Counted from the first letter of the stretch, positions 1 through 6,635 are shown. The stretch is DNA of 13,222 nt from Lachnospiraceae bacterium UBA1258 (GCA_002308235.1 DBVS01000106.1:2251-15472), one strand, 5' to 3'. The notes: generated by a model not told the origin, from the letters alone. Program-made: numbers and translations.

Positions 1-71
1 CATTGCGTGAGACCAAGGTCTGCGACATGGTCTATCATACATAAACCGTTCATAAAAGTCAATCGCGCAGA

Positions 72-1550
72 CTAAAAATTGAAGTAAAGGAATGTGCTGA
101 CTCCGGTCATGGAAACCAGACTTACAACGAGCAATACCGCGAGGAACAGCGTAAAGCCCACGGTTATTCCCTTTTCCCTGCGATAAGCAAGGATCTCTAT
201 GGCATTTCTGCCCTTAAGGATAAAGCCTGCGATTGCGAAACCAATCAAAATACATACAAAGTAAATCCAGTAAACAAGCGGATACGAGGGCGTCAGGATT
301 TTTTCGAACACAGCCCTGAATATCGCAAGGCTGCTCATGGTACTTCCCATATCCACAAGGAACCCGTTGTATGAAGGAACAAACATGGCCTTCAGGATCC
401 TTACCATATTGGGAACGGTCTCGCTTCTGAAGATCGCCTGGGTGATTATCGCAAAAATAAAGGTGCAGATCCAGGTGAGAAAGTTTTTCTTGAGCTTGAA
501 AAACTTTCTTTGTGACCAGATCGTTGCCACTCCCTGAGCCAGTCCCCAAAGGATGAAGGTCCAGCTGGCTCCGTGCCAGAAACCGCTGATAAAGTAAACA
601 ATCAAAGGTGTGATAAAGGCGTAGAGTTTGCGTTTCTTTTTGCGTACTCCGTGGACGGTGAGCGGCGTATATATGTATTGCGTAAAGAACCTTGTGAGAG
701 TGTAGTGCCACCTTGTCCAGTATTCGGGAACGGAGTGGGATTTGTAAGGCGATTTGAAGTTGATCGGAAGATCCAGATTAAACATCTTTCCGAGGCCGAC
801 AGCCATGTCGCAGTAGCCCGAGAAATCGAAGTAAAGCTCGAAGGTATAGCTTAAAGCAACGAGCCAGGCGGAGGGCGTATCAAGGTACAAAATCTTATCG
901 AAGCCGAAGTTTACCGAAATGGCAAAGAAATCCGCTATCAGCACTTTTTTCGAGAGCCCGAGGATAAAAAGGATCGCACCGTCGCGCAGGTTTTCGGGAT
1001 TGAAGCGGCGCTTCGATTCGTCTTTAAACTGGGGGATGAGCTCGCTGTGAAAAACTATGGGTCCCGCGATCAGTTGCGGAAAAAACGTCACATACGAAGC
1101 GTAATCGATGATCCCGTAGTGAGGAGCGGACCCCCAGTGCCTGTCTATCAGGAAAGAAATCTGTTGAAGCGTAAAGAAACTGATCCCCAGAGGAAGCAGT
1201 ATGTGTTTCAGTGCAAAATTCGTCCGGAAAAGGGCGTTGATGTTTTCAACAAAGAAATCGTAATACTTAAAGTACCCAAGCACGAGGATATTTAACATAA
1301 GCCCCGCAAAGAAAAAGACTTTCTCGGCCTTTGCGAACTTTTCCATCAGGAAGCTTATCGTGTAATTGATCAGGATGCTTGCTGTGATCAGGATAAGGTA
1401 CTTTTGATTGAAATATCCGTAGAACCAAAGGGACATTCCGATGAGGAATACGTTTGAAATCTTATAAAGCCGGAAGCGGTTCAATAAAAACCACCCGGCC
1501 AGACATAAGGGCAAAAAAACAAAGATAAATATATGTGAATTGAATAACAT
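72..1550 (-). CDS. MBOAT-family membrane O-acyltransferase (DltB/AlgI-like)
   Basis: This 492-residue polytopic membrane protein belongs to the MBOAT family, whose DltB/AlgI branch moves acyl groups across or at the cytoplasmic membrane onto cell-envelope or secreted polymers. Hydrophobic segments run along its whole length (about 10-12). The family signatures are visible: GPIVFHSELIPQF near residue 160, RWHYTLTRFF with His282, and GFWHGASW with His326. The two histidines are spaced much like the conserved pair in DltB, and His326 is the likely catalytic residue. The length is normal for the family. The start has a good ribosome site (GGAGAGG, 1553-1559) just upstream on the minus strand. The gene is divergent from the FkbH/ACP/VOC/SGNH operon, with 121 bp between the start codons, and probably provides its membrane step. 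The family is certain; the acyl group and acceptor are inferred only. Confidence 0.95.
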   Translation of the reverse strand: MLFNSHIFIFVFLPLCLAGWFLLNRFRLYKISNVFLIGMSLWFYGYFNQKYLILITASILINYTISFLMEKFAKAEKVFFFAGLMLNILVLGYFKYYDFFVENINALFRTNFALKHILLPLGISFFTLQQISFLIDRHWGSAPHYGIIDYASYVTFFPQLIAGPIVFHSELIPQFKDESKRRFNPENLRDGAILFILGLSKKVLIADFFAISVNFGFDKILYLDTPSAWLVALSYTFELYFDFSGYCDMAVGLGKMFNLDLPINFKSPYKSHSVPEYWTRWHYTLTRFFTQYIYTPLTVHGVRKKKRKLYAFITPLIVYFISGFWHGASWTFILWGLAQGVATIWSQRKFFKLKKNFLTWICTFIFAIITQAIFRSETVPNMVRILKAMFVPSYNGFLVDMGSTMSSLAIFRAVFEKILTPSYPLVYWIYFVCILIGFAIAGFILKGRNAIEILAYRREKGITVGFTLFLAVLLVVSLVSMTGVSTFLYFNF

Positions 1551-1585
1551 AGCCTCTCCGCAATGATGTGCAAATTATCTCAATA

Positions 1586-1594
1586 ATTCTATCA
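1586..1594 (-). promoter_or_regulatory. Candidate extended -10 promoter of the MBOAT gene
   Basis: On the minus strand this reads TGATAGAAT, an extended -10 element (TG-n-TAGAAT). It would start transcription around 1579, leaving a leader of about 30 nt that contains the GGAGAGG ribosome site. The matching -35 position (1609-1614, TTCCCC) is poor, so the call rests on the -10 and on its mirror copy in front of the divergent operon. No start-site data are available. Confidence 0.4.
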
Positions 1595-1622
1595 CAGAAA
1601 GGCTTCATGGGGAATAAGGGTA

Positions 1623-1651
1623 TTGCTTTTTAAAGGATAAATATATAGAAT
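1623..1651 (+). promoter_or_regulatory. Candidate sigma-A promoter of the fkbH-like operon
   Basis: A -35-like TTGCTT (1623-1628) and a -10-like TAGAAT (1646-1651) are separated by the ideal 17 bp. Transcription would begin near 1658, giving a very short leader in which GAGGTGA (1662-1668) acts as ribosome site for the ATG at 1672. The -10 lies inside the right arm of the inverted repeat. Confidence 0.5.
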
Positions 1652-1671
1652 TATTGATAATGAGGTGACAA

Positions 1672-3453
1672 ATGCGGGAACTTGAATATCCGTTTGATGC
1701 GGGTTATCTGATAAAGAAAAAAGCACAGATAAAAAAGAGTTTATTGGTGGAAGGCACGACTTTTCTTGAGAAGAAAGTGGCTATTCTCGGAGGAAGCACG
1801 ACTGCGGAAGTTAAGAACATGCTCGAGCTTTTTCTTCTCAATTTCGGAATCAGGCCTTCTTTTTATGAAAGCGAATATAACAAGTTCTTTGAAGACGGAA
1901 TGTTTGATAATCCGGCTTTAAAGGAATTTGCGCCCGACGTGATCTACATTCACACCACCTCCAGAAATATTATTTCATGGCCCAAGGCAACCGACAGTTC
2001 AGAGGCAGCCAAGGCCATTGCCAACGAAACTTATGAGAGATTCGAAGAACTTTGGAACAGTTTAAAGGAAAAATACAACTGTCCCGTGATCCAAAATAAT
2101 TTTGAGTATCCAACGTACAGGCTTCTGGGAAATGCGGATGCGGTATTCCCGGGGGGCGGTGTTAACTTTGTAAACAAACTCAATGCTTTGTTCACGGAAT
2201 ATGCATGCTCTCATGAAAATTTTTACATTCACGACATCAACTATGAGGCGGCCTGCTTCGGTCTTGATAAGTGGGCAGATGCTCTTTACTGGTGCATGTA
2301 TAAATACGCCATGACCCTGGAAGCGATCCCTCAATGTGCCTTCGGCGTAGCCAGGATAATCAAGGCCGTTTTCGGGAAGAACAAGAAAGCGCTTTCCCTC
2401 GATCTTGACAACACTCTTTGGGGTGGGGTGATCGGTGACGACGGAGCAGATAATATTGAGATCGGGCAGGAAACTCCCATGGCTCAGGGGTATCATGAGT
2501 TTCAGAAATACCTCAAACGACAGGAAGAGATCGGAGTTGTCTTATCCGTAAATTCTAAGAATAACGAGGATACGGCAAAGACCGGTTTAGAAAGACCCGA
2601 TTCGGTTTTGAAACTCGACGATTTTGCTTCGTTTAAAGCAAACTGGAACAACAAAGATTATAATCTGATCGAGACCGCAAAAGAACTGAATCTCTTGCCC
2701 GAAAGCTTTGTTTTTGTTGACGACAATCCCGCAGAAAGAGAGCTTGTCAGAGAAAACGTCAAAGGGGTTTCGGTTCCTGAAATGGACGGGATCGAAAATT
2801 ATATAAGAACTCTCGACAGGTCCGGTTTCTTTGAGGTAATCGCGCTTTCAAAGGATGATGCAAAGCGTGCGGAAATGTACAGGGAAAATGCGGAAAGAAT
2901 GAAGGCCGCCGCAAATTTTGCCGATTACGGCGAGTATTTGAAGTCCTTAAACATGAAGGCCGAAATAGATGCTTTCGCTCCCGAGTATATGGCGAGGATC
3001 GCTCAGCTTACCAACAAAAGCAATCAGTTTAACCTTACAACACTGAGGCTTTCCCAAAGCGAGATAGGGGAATTTGCTTTGTCCTCTGAGTACATCACAT
3101 TGTATGGAAAGCTTGAGGACAAATTCGGCGATAACGGTGTTGTAAGTGTCGCCATCGGAAAGAAAGTCGGTGACGAAGTTCAGATAATCTTATGGCTCAT
3201 GAGTTGCCGAGTTTTAAAGCGCGACATGGAATACGCCATGATGAACGAATTTGTCAGAAGATGCGCCGAGAAAGGCGCTTTGACGGTAAAAGGCTTTTAT
3301 TATCCGACAGAGAAGAATGCCATGGTAAAGGACTTTTACTCACTGTTCGGTTTCAAGAAAGTTTCCGAGGACGGAGCGGGCAATACCGCTTGGGAAGTCG
3401 GAACAGAAGAGTATAAACCCAAAGAAGTGTGCATAGAAATTTCAGGAAGGTGA
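1672..3453 (+). CDS. FkbH-like HAD-IIIC family protein (glyceryl-ACP-forming type)
   Basis: This 593-residue protein is a long-form FkbH homologue. Characterised FkbH-type enzymes take D-1,3-bisphosphoglycerate, remove phosphate and load the glyceryl group on an acyl carrier protein. The N-terminal part (about 1-230) starts with the family's typical YPFD...KKK region and has a GGST motif near residue 40, resembling an SGNH-like domain. The HAD core carries the motif LDLDNTLWGGVIG with nucleophile Asp244 and Asp246, the segment VNSKNN, and VDDNPAERE with Asp350/Asp351. The C-terminal acyltransferase-like domain contains WLMSCRV with Cys512, the probable acyl-thioester cysteine. All key residues are present. 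The next gene, 4 bp downstream, encodes the expected carrier protein. Family assignment is strong; glyceryl as the substrate follows from the family and has not been shown here. Confidence 0.93.
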   Translation: MRELEYPFDAGYLIKKKAQIKKSLLVEGTTFLEKKVAILGGSTTAEVKNMLELFLLNFGIRPSFYESEYNKFFEDGMFDNPALKEFAPDVIYIHTTSRNIISWPKATDSSEAAKAIANETYERFEELWNSLKEKYNCPVIQNNFEYPTYRLLGNADAVFPGGGVNFVNKLNALFTEYACSHENFYIHDINYEAACFGLDKWADALYWCMYKYAMTLEAIPQCAFGVARIIKAVFGKNKKALSLDLDNTLWGGVIGDDGADNIEIGQETPMAQGYHEFQKYLKRQEEIGVVLSVNSKNNEDTAKTGLERPDSVLKLDDFASFKANWNNKDYNLIETAKELNLLPESFVFVDDNPAERELVRENVKGVSVPEMDGIENYIRTLDRSGFFEVIALSKDDAKRAEMYRENAERMKAAANFADYGEYLKSLNMKAEIDAFAPEYMARIAQLTNKSNQFNLTTLRLSQSEIGEFALSSEYITLYGKLEDKFGDNGVVSVAIGKKVGDEVQIILWLMSCRVLKRDMEYAMMNEFVRRCAEKGALTVKGFYYPTEKNAMVKDFYSLFGFKKVSEDGAGNTAWEVGTEEYKPKEVCIEISGR

Positions 3454-3457
3454 GAAA

Positions 3458-3697
3458 ATGGCACGTGAAGAAATAGTTGCAAAACTCGAAGAGATTTTCA
3501 AGGATGTATTTGATACCGATGACATCAAACTGGAGGATTCCACGACTGCGGCAGATGTGGACGGATGGGACTCATTGATGCATATTACCCTTATCGGTGT
3601 TATCGAGGATGAATTCGGGATTAAGTTTCCCATGAAGGACATCGTCGGAATGAAGAACGTCGGACAGCTGATCGACAAGATTGCGGAGCTTGCATAA
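3458..3697 (+). CDS. Acyl carrier protein
   Basis: This 79-residue acidic, helical protein has the phosphopantetheine attachment motif GWDSLMH, with Ser39 as the modified serine. The surrounding sequence (VDGWDSLMHITLIGVIEDEFGI) is typical of carrier proteins that partner FkbH enzymes and less like the fatty-acid ACP (DSLD) or DltC. It follows the fkbH-like gene by 4 bp, and its stop codon overlaps the next start (TAATG at 3695-3699), so the three genes are translationally coupled. It should carry the acyl group made by the FkbH-like enzyme to the membrane transferase. No phosphopantetheinyl transferase gene is in the window, so a host enzyme would activate it. Confidence 0.92.
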   Translation: MAREEIVAKLEEIFKDVFDTDDIKLEDSTTAADVDGWDSLMHITLIGVIEDEFGIKFPMKDIVGMKNVGQLIDKIAELA

Positions 3698-4098
3698 TGC
3701 TTAAGGTTCATCATATAGGCTATCTTGTAAAGAATCATAAACGCGGTAGGGATGCCATACTGGCTCTTGGTTATAAATCCGTGACCGAGCCTGTTTTTGA
3801 CGAGCTCAGGGGCGTTAACATTTCTTTTGTGGAAAAGGACGGTTACGTGGTTGAGCTTATTTCCCCTGAGACCGGGGATTCGGTTGTTTCGGGTCTTTAT
3901 AAGAAGCTTGGGAATTCCCCTTACCATATCTGTTATTCGACGGATGATTTTGATGGCGAGATCGAAAGGCTTACTAAATCCGGCTATGTCATGTTTGAGG
4001 AGCCAAAGCCCGCCGTTGCATTCGAAAACAAAAGAGTATGTTTTCTTGTTCATCCTTTTCTCGGAATGATTGAAATACTCGATAAAGAGGACGATTGA
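3697..4098 (+). CDS. VOC-family protein, methylmalonyl-CoA-epimerase/glyoxalase-like
   Basis: This 133-residue protein has two beta-alpha-beta-beta-beta modules of the vicinal oxygen chelate fold. It opens with VHHIGYLVKN and includes VELISP, PYHICYSTDD and MIEILD. The four metal-ligand positions of methylmalonyl-CoA epimerase correspond to His6, Glu53, His77 and Glu126, all of which can bind metal. Members of this subgroup act on carbons next to a carbonyl or thioester. Its place between the ACP gene and the SGNH gene, with a one-base overlap upstream and no gap downstream, suggests that it acts on the ACP-bound acyl group, for instance by epimerising its alpha carbon. That role is my inference; the fold call is firm. 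A separate glyoxalase-type function cannot be excluded. Confidence 0.85.
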   Translation: MLKVHHIGYLVKNHKRGRDAILALGYKSVTEPVFDELRGVNISFVEKDGYVVELISPETGDSVVSGLYKKLGNSPYHICYSTDDFDGEIERLTKSGYVMFEEPKPAVAFENKRVCFLVHPFLGMIEILDKEDD

Positions 4099-5151
4099 TT
4101 GAAGAAACACGCTATACTTAAATTCTTCATAATTCTTTTGATACCGCTGTTTTTGACAGCGGTTTTTGTCGTTGTCACAGATCCGTTTTTCCACTATCAT
4201 GCGCCAATAAAGGGCATTCCCTACACCCTTTCCGAGGAAAGATACCAAAACGACGGTATAGTAAAACACTTTTCCTATGAGACTCTTATCACAGGGTCAA
4301 GCCTTACCGAGAATTTTAAGGCTTCGGACGTTGAAAGATTATGGGGGAAAGAGACTGTAAAGGTTTGCTTTGCGGGTGCTTCCTACAAAGAAACCGCTAT
4401 GCTCATAGATACCGCCCTAAAGCACAACAAAAACTTAAAGCTTGTTATTCGGGGCCTTGATATAAGCCGTCTCGCGGACGAAAAGGATACCATGGCTTAC
4501 GATGAGATTCCGTGGTATATGTATGATTCCAATCCTTTCAATGATTATGACTATCTGTTTAACATGGATGTTATTATTCGGTCGGGGCAAAACCTTCTCA
4601 AGATGATAAAGAAGGAAAAAGCAACTACTTTCGACGAATACTCTAACTGGACGTTCGGCAAGACCTTCGGAAGGGAAGCGGTGCTCGGAACCTTTGGAAG
4701 AATTCCGGAGGGTGAGTACGATCAGAAACCCTTTGGCGAAGAAACAAGAAAGGCTGTCAAAGATAATCTTGAGCAGAATGTGCTTTCTCTTGCAAGAAAC
4801 AATCCCGATGTGGAGTTTTATGTTTTTCTTCCTCCCGTTTCGGTTTGTTATTGGGATGCCATTAAAAGAACAAATTCCTTTGAATATGTTCTTGATGAGA
4901 TAAAGTATTCCTATGAGCTGCTTTTTGTATATGACAACATCAAGGTCTTCGGTTTTGACGATTGGATCGAGATAACGGGAAATCTGGATTATTACATGGA
5001 TTCAAACCACTATTCGGAAGACATCAACACCATGATGCTCGAATGCATGGCGAGGGGTGAGAAACTTCTCACAAAAGACAATTATCTTGCCTATCTTGAA
5101 AGAGTAAAGGAAAACTACGATAACTACGATTACGACAGCATATTTGAGTAA
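4099..5151 (+). CDS. Membrane-anchored SGNH/DltD-AlgX-like protein, putative O-acyltransferase
   Basis: This 350-residue protein has one N-terminal membrane segment (about residues 8-27) after a Lys-containing start, followed by a domain predicted to lie outside the membrane. It shows SGNH-hydrolase-like features: TGSSLTENF with Ser67/Ser68 as block I, GASYKE about 35 residues later, and DSNHYS with Asp301 and His304 as the Asp-x-x-His pair. DltD, AlgX and AlgJ use this design to pass acyl groups from an MBOAT partner onto an envelope polymer. The start is TTG, immediately after the TGA of the VOC gene, with AAGAGGA (4085-4091) as ribosome site; the membrane segment requires this start. The last 22 bp overlap tadA on the other strand. 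The SGNH assignment is from motifs only and is less certain than the rest of the cluster. Confidence 0.8.
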   Translation: MKKHAILKFFIILLIPLFLTAVFVVVTDPFFHYHAPIKGIPYTLSEERYQNDGIVKHFSYETLITGSSLTENFKASDVERLWGKETVKVCFAGASYKETAMLIDTALKHNKNLKLVIRGLDISRLADEKDTMAYDEIPWYMYDSNPFNDYDYLFNMDVIIRSGQNLLKMIKKEKATTFDEYSNWTFGKTFGREAVLGTFGRIPEGEYDQKPFGEETRKAVKDNLEQNVLSLARNNPDVEFYVFLPPVSVCYWDAIKRTNSFEYVLDEIKYSYELLFVYDNIKVFGFDDWIEITGNLDYYMDSNHYSEDINTMMLECMARGEKLLTKDNYLAYLERVKENYDNYDYDSIFE

Positions 5152-5663
5152 GTGTCGTCTTCTTCTTCGGCGCGGCGGGCAGCACGCTCCAGTTTGACGC
5201 GTACGCGCAGTTCCTTAAAGAATCTGGTCAGGATCTCGGAGCATTCCTCAAGGAGAACTCCCCGTGTTACCTCAGCCTGATGGTTGAAGGATTCATTTTC
5301 GAGAATGTTTAACAAAGAACCTCCGCAGCCGGCTTTGGGGTTCATGGAGCCCATAACGACCCGATCCATGCGGGCCTGAATGATGGCGCCGGAGCACATC
5401 TGGCAAGGTTCGAGAGTCACATAGAGGGTACAGCCCTCAAGTCTCCAGTCACCTACGACTTTGGAGGCTTTTTTTATTGCAGTGATCTCGGCGTGGGAAA
5501 GCGTGGATTTATCGGTATTTCTGCGATTATATCCGCGTCCGATGATCTTTCCCTCGTAAACGATCACGCAGCCGATGGGAACCTCACCCAGCTTATATGC
5601 TTTTTTAGCTTCCTTCAGAGCTTCTTTCATGAATTTTTCATCGGTCGTAAGTGCTTTTTTCAT
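5130..5663 (-). CDS. tadA: tRNA-specific adenosine deaminase TadA
   Basis: TadA converts adenosine 34 of tRNA-Arg(ACG) to inosine, allowing wobble decoding. This 177-residue protein contains the zinc-dependent deaminase signature: His57-Ala-Glu59 (zinc ligand and proton shuttle) and Pro86-Cys87-Gln-Met-Cys90 (zinc ligands). The segments VPIGCVIV and GSMNPKAGCGGS are typical of TadA. The start at 5663 has AGGAT just upstream on the minus strand. After the usual end of the family (FFKELR) there is an extra charged tail of about 25 residues rich in Arg and Glu, part of which overlaps the 3' end of the convergent SGNH gene. It is divergent from the radical SAM gene. Confidence 0.95.
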   Translation of the reverse strand: MKKALTTDEKFMKEALKEAKKAYKLGEVPIGCVIVYEGKIIGRGYNRRNTDKSTLSHAEITAIKKASKVVGDWRLEGCTLYVTLEPCQMCSGAIIQARMDRVVMGSMNPKAGCGGSLLNILENESFNHQAEVTRGVLLEECSEILTRFFKELRVRVKLERAARRAEEEDDTYSNMLS

Positions 5664-5684
5664 TGAAAATCCTGTCCTAAAATC

Positions 5685-5712
5685 CGTATAACTGTGCTAT
5701 GATGAATTTGAA
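5685..5712 (-). promoter_or_regulatory. Candidate tadA promoter
   Basis: On the minus strand TTCAAA (5712-5707) and TATACG (5690-5685) are separated by 16 bp, each with four matches to the sigma-A consensus. The -35 element uses the same TTTGAAA bases as the promoter proposed for the divergent radical SAM gene. Weak on its own. Confidence 0.3.
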
Positions 5713-5742
5713 ATCCGCAGGGCGGTTCTCTGTAATTATAAT
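5708..5742 (+). promoter_or_regulatory. Candidate promoter of the radical SAM gene
   Basis: TTGAAA (5708-5713) and TGTAAT (5731-5736) each match five of six consensus bases and are separated by exactly 17 bp. A perfect TATAAT also lies at 5737-5742 but would need a 23-bp spacer. Transcription from the first pair would give a leader of about 50 nt before the ATG at 5796. Confidence 0.5.
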
Positions 5743-5795
5743 AAATATTCCGGGGATGCTCAAGGATTTGGAATTATATCTTTTCGGGGGAAAGT

Positions 5796-6488
5796 ATGCA
5801 GATTCATGGATTCAACAAAACCACTCTTCTGGATTATCCGGGTATCGTAGCGGCAACGATCTTTACGGGAGCCTGCAATTTCAGGTGTCCCTATTGTCAC
5901 AATTCGGGACTCGTGCTTGATCCCGCTTCGCAGCCCGTTATTTCGGAAGAGGAGGTTCTTTCTCATCTGAAAAAACGTGTCGGCATCACAAAGGGCGTTT
6001 GCATCACGGGCGGCGAGCCGACGCTTCAGCAGGATTTACGCGAATTTATCATAAAGATTAAAGATCTGGGTTTGAAGGTCAAACTCGACAGCAACGGGTA
6101 CCGTCCGGAAATCTTAGAGGGACTTTTAAAGGACGATCTGCTTGATTATGTGGCCATGGATATTAAGTCCTCCGAGGAAGGCTATTCGAAAGTTGCGGGA
6201 GTTGCCGTCGATTTTTCGAAAATCAGGCGGAGCATCGACCTTTTGATAAACGGCTCCGTCGATTATGAATTTCGGACCACCGTGGTTAAAGAATTTCATG
6301 ACAAAGAAACCATGGAAGGCATAGCAAAGATCATTACGGGAGCCGGCAAATATTTTCTGCAGGGCTACATCGACAGCGAGAGCGTTATTTGTCCGGGCTT
6401 TCATTCATATACGTATGAAGAATTGAAAGAATTTCTTCCGATATTTGAGAATCGGGTAAGGCATACGGAGATCAGAGGAGTAGAATAA
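5796..6488 (+). CDS. Radical SAM protein, anaerobic ribonucleotide reductase-activating type (NrdG2-like)
   Basis: This 230-residue protein starts with the GFNKTTLLDYPG segment typical of the family annotated as anaerobic ribonucleoside-triphosphate reductase-activating protein. It has the radical SAM cluster motif Cys27-x3-Cys31-x2-Cys34 (GACNFRCPYCHNSG) and the SAM-binding ITGGEPTLQ motif. Such enzymes use a [4Fe-4S] cluster and S-adenosylmethionine to make a glycyl radical on a partner enzyme. No reductase (nrdD) or other glycyl-radical enzyme is in the window, so the partner cannot be named from context. The ribosome site is GGGGGAAAG (5786-5794). The name rests on sequence similarity and is more certain at the radical SAM level than at the substrate level. 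Confidence 0.88.
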   Translation: MQIHGFNKTTLLDYPGIVAATIFTGACNFRCPYCHNSGLVLDPASQPVISEEEVLSHLKKRVGITKGVCITGGEPTLQQDLREFIIKIKDLGLKVKLDSNGYRPEILEGLLKDDLLDYVAMDIKSSEEGYSKVAGVAVDFSKIRRSIDLLINGSVDYEFRTTVVKEFHDKETMEGIAKIITGAGKYFLQGYIDSESVICPGFHSYTYEELKEFLPIFENRVRHTEIRGVE

Positions 6489-6606
6489 CGAAATATTTTT
6501 TTCTGTTAATCGTCGTTTAACTGACCCTGTATATAATCTGAATCAGAAAAGCAAAAAGCTTTTCCTCCTATAAAAGTATACTTCATGTTTCATGTCTCTC
6601 CTTTAT
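6489..6606. other. Non-coding stretch with possible small RNA (+) or small ORF (-)
   Basis: No large gene is present here. On the plus strand a TATAAT (6532-6537) with no good -35 lies about 100 bp before a perfect hairpin, and two pyrimidine-rich CCTCC/CTCTCC segments (6564-6568, 6596-6602) sit in between. On the minus strand the same bases read as AAAGGAG (6604-6598), followed by ATG codons at 6593 (16-residue ORF) and 6586 (26-residue ORF to 6506). A tandem TTCATGT pair (6582-6595) and the palindrome AAGTATACTT (6574-6583) are also present. Either reading is possible and neither is proven. Confidence 0.3.
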
Positions 6607-6635
6607 AAATATCGGGGCCTATGGCCCCGATATTT
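6607..6635 (+). terminator. Perfect 13-bp hairpin, probable terminator
   Basis: Arms 6607-6619 and 6623-6635 pair perfectly over 13 bp around a three-base loop (TAT), with a G+C-rich top (CGGGGCC/GGCCCCG) and an A+T base. The T-rich run (TATTTGTG) is partly within the stem, so it is not a textbook terminator. The symmetry could let it act in both directions. It lies about 120 bp after the radical SAM stop codon. Confidence 0.55.

Larger units (their letters stand above)
1580..1657. repeat. 13-bp perfect inverted repeat spanning the divergent promoters
   Basis: Positions 1580-1592 (tcaataattctat) and 1645-1657 (atagaattattga) are exact reverse complements separated by 52 bp. With one inserted base, the similarity continues into TAAT on each side. 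Each arm contains the proposed -10 hexamer TAGAAT of the transcription unit it faces, so the MBOAT gene and the fkbH-like operon have the same core promoter sequence in mirror image. This could be simple promoter symmetry or a binding site for a shared regulator. No regulator gene is adjacent. Confidence 0.8.

Noticed and set aside
1..71. Open frames on the minus strand after the MBOAT stop, including an ATG at 53, and an inverted repeat (18-24 with 66-72)
   Set aside because: No ribosome site precedes any start, too little sequence is in the window to recognise a protein, and the repeat has a 41-base loop and no T tract, so it does not look like a terminator.
3442..4269. Long open frame of 275 codons on the minus strand across the ACP and VOC genes
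   Set aside because: It is antisense to three well-supported, tightly coupled genes, and its translation resembles no protein I recognise.
6546..6564. Short hairpin GAAAAGC-AAAAA-GCTTTTC as a terminator of the radical SAM gene
   Set aside because: The stem is only 7 bp and A+T-rich, with no T tract after it; the stronger hairpin at 6607-6635 is a better candidate.
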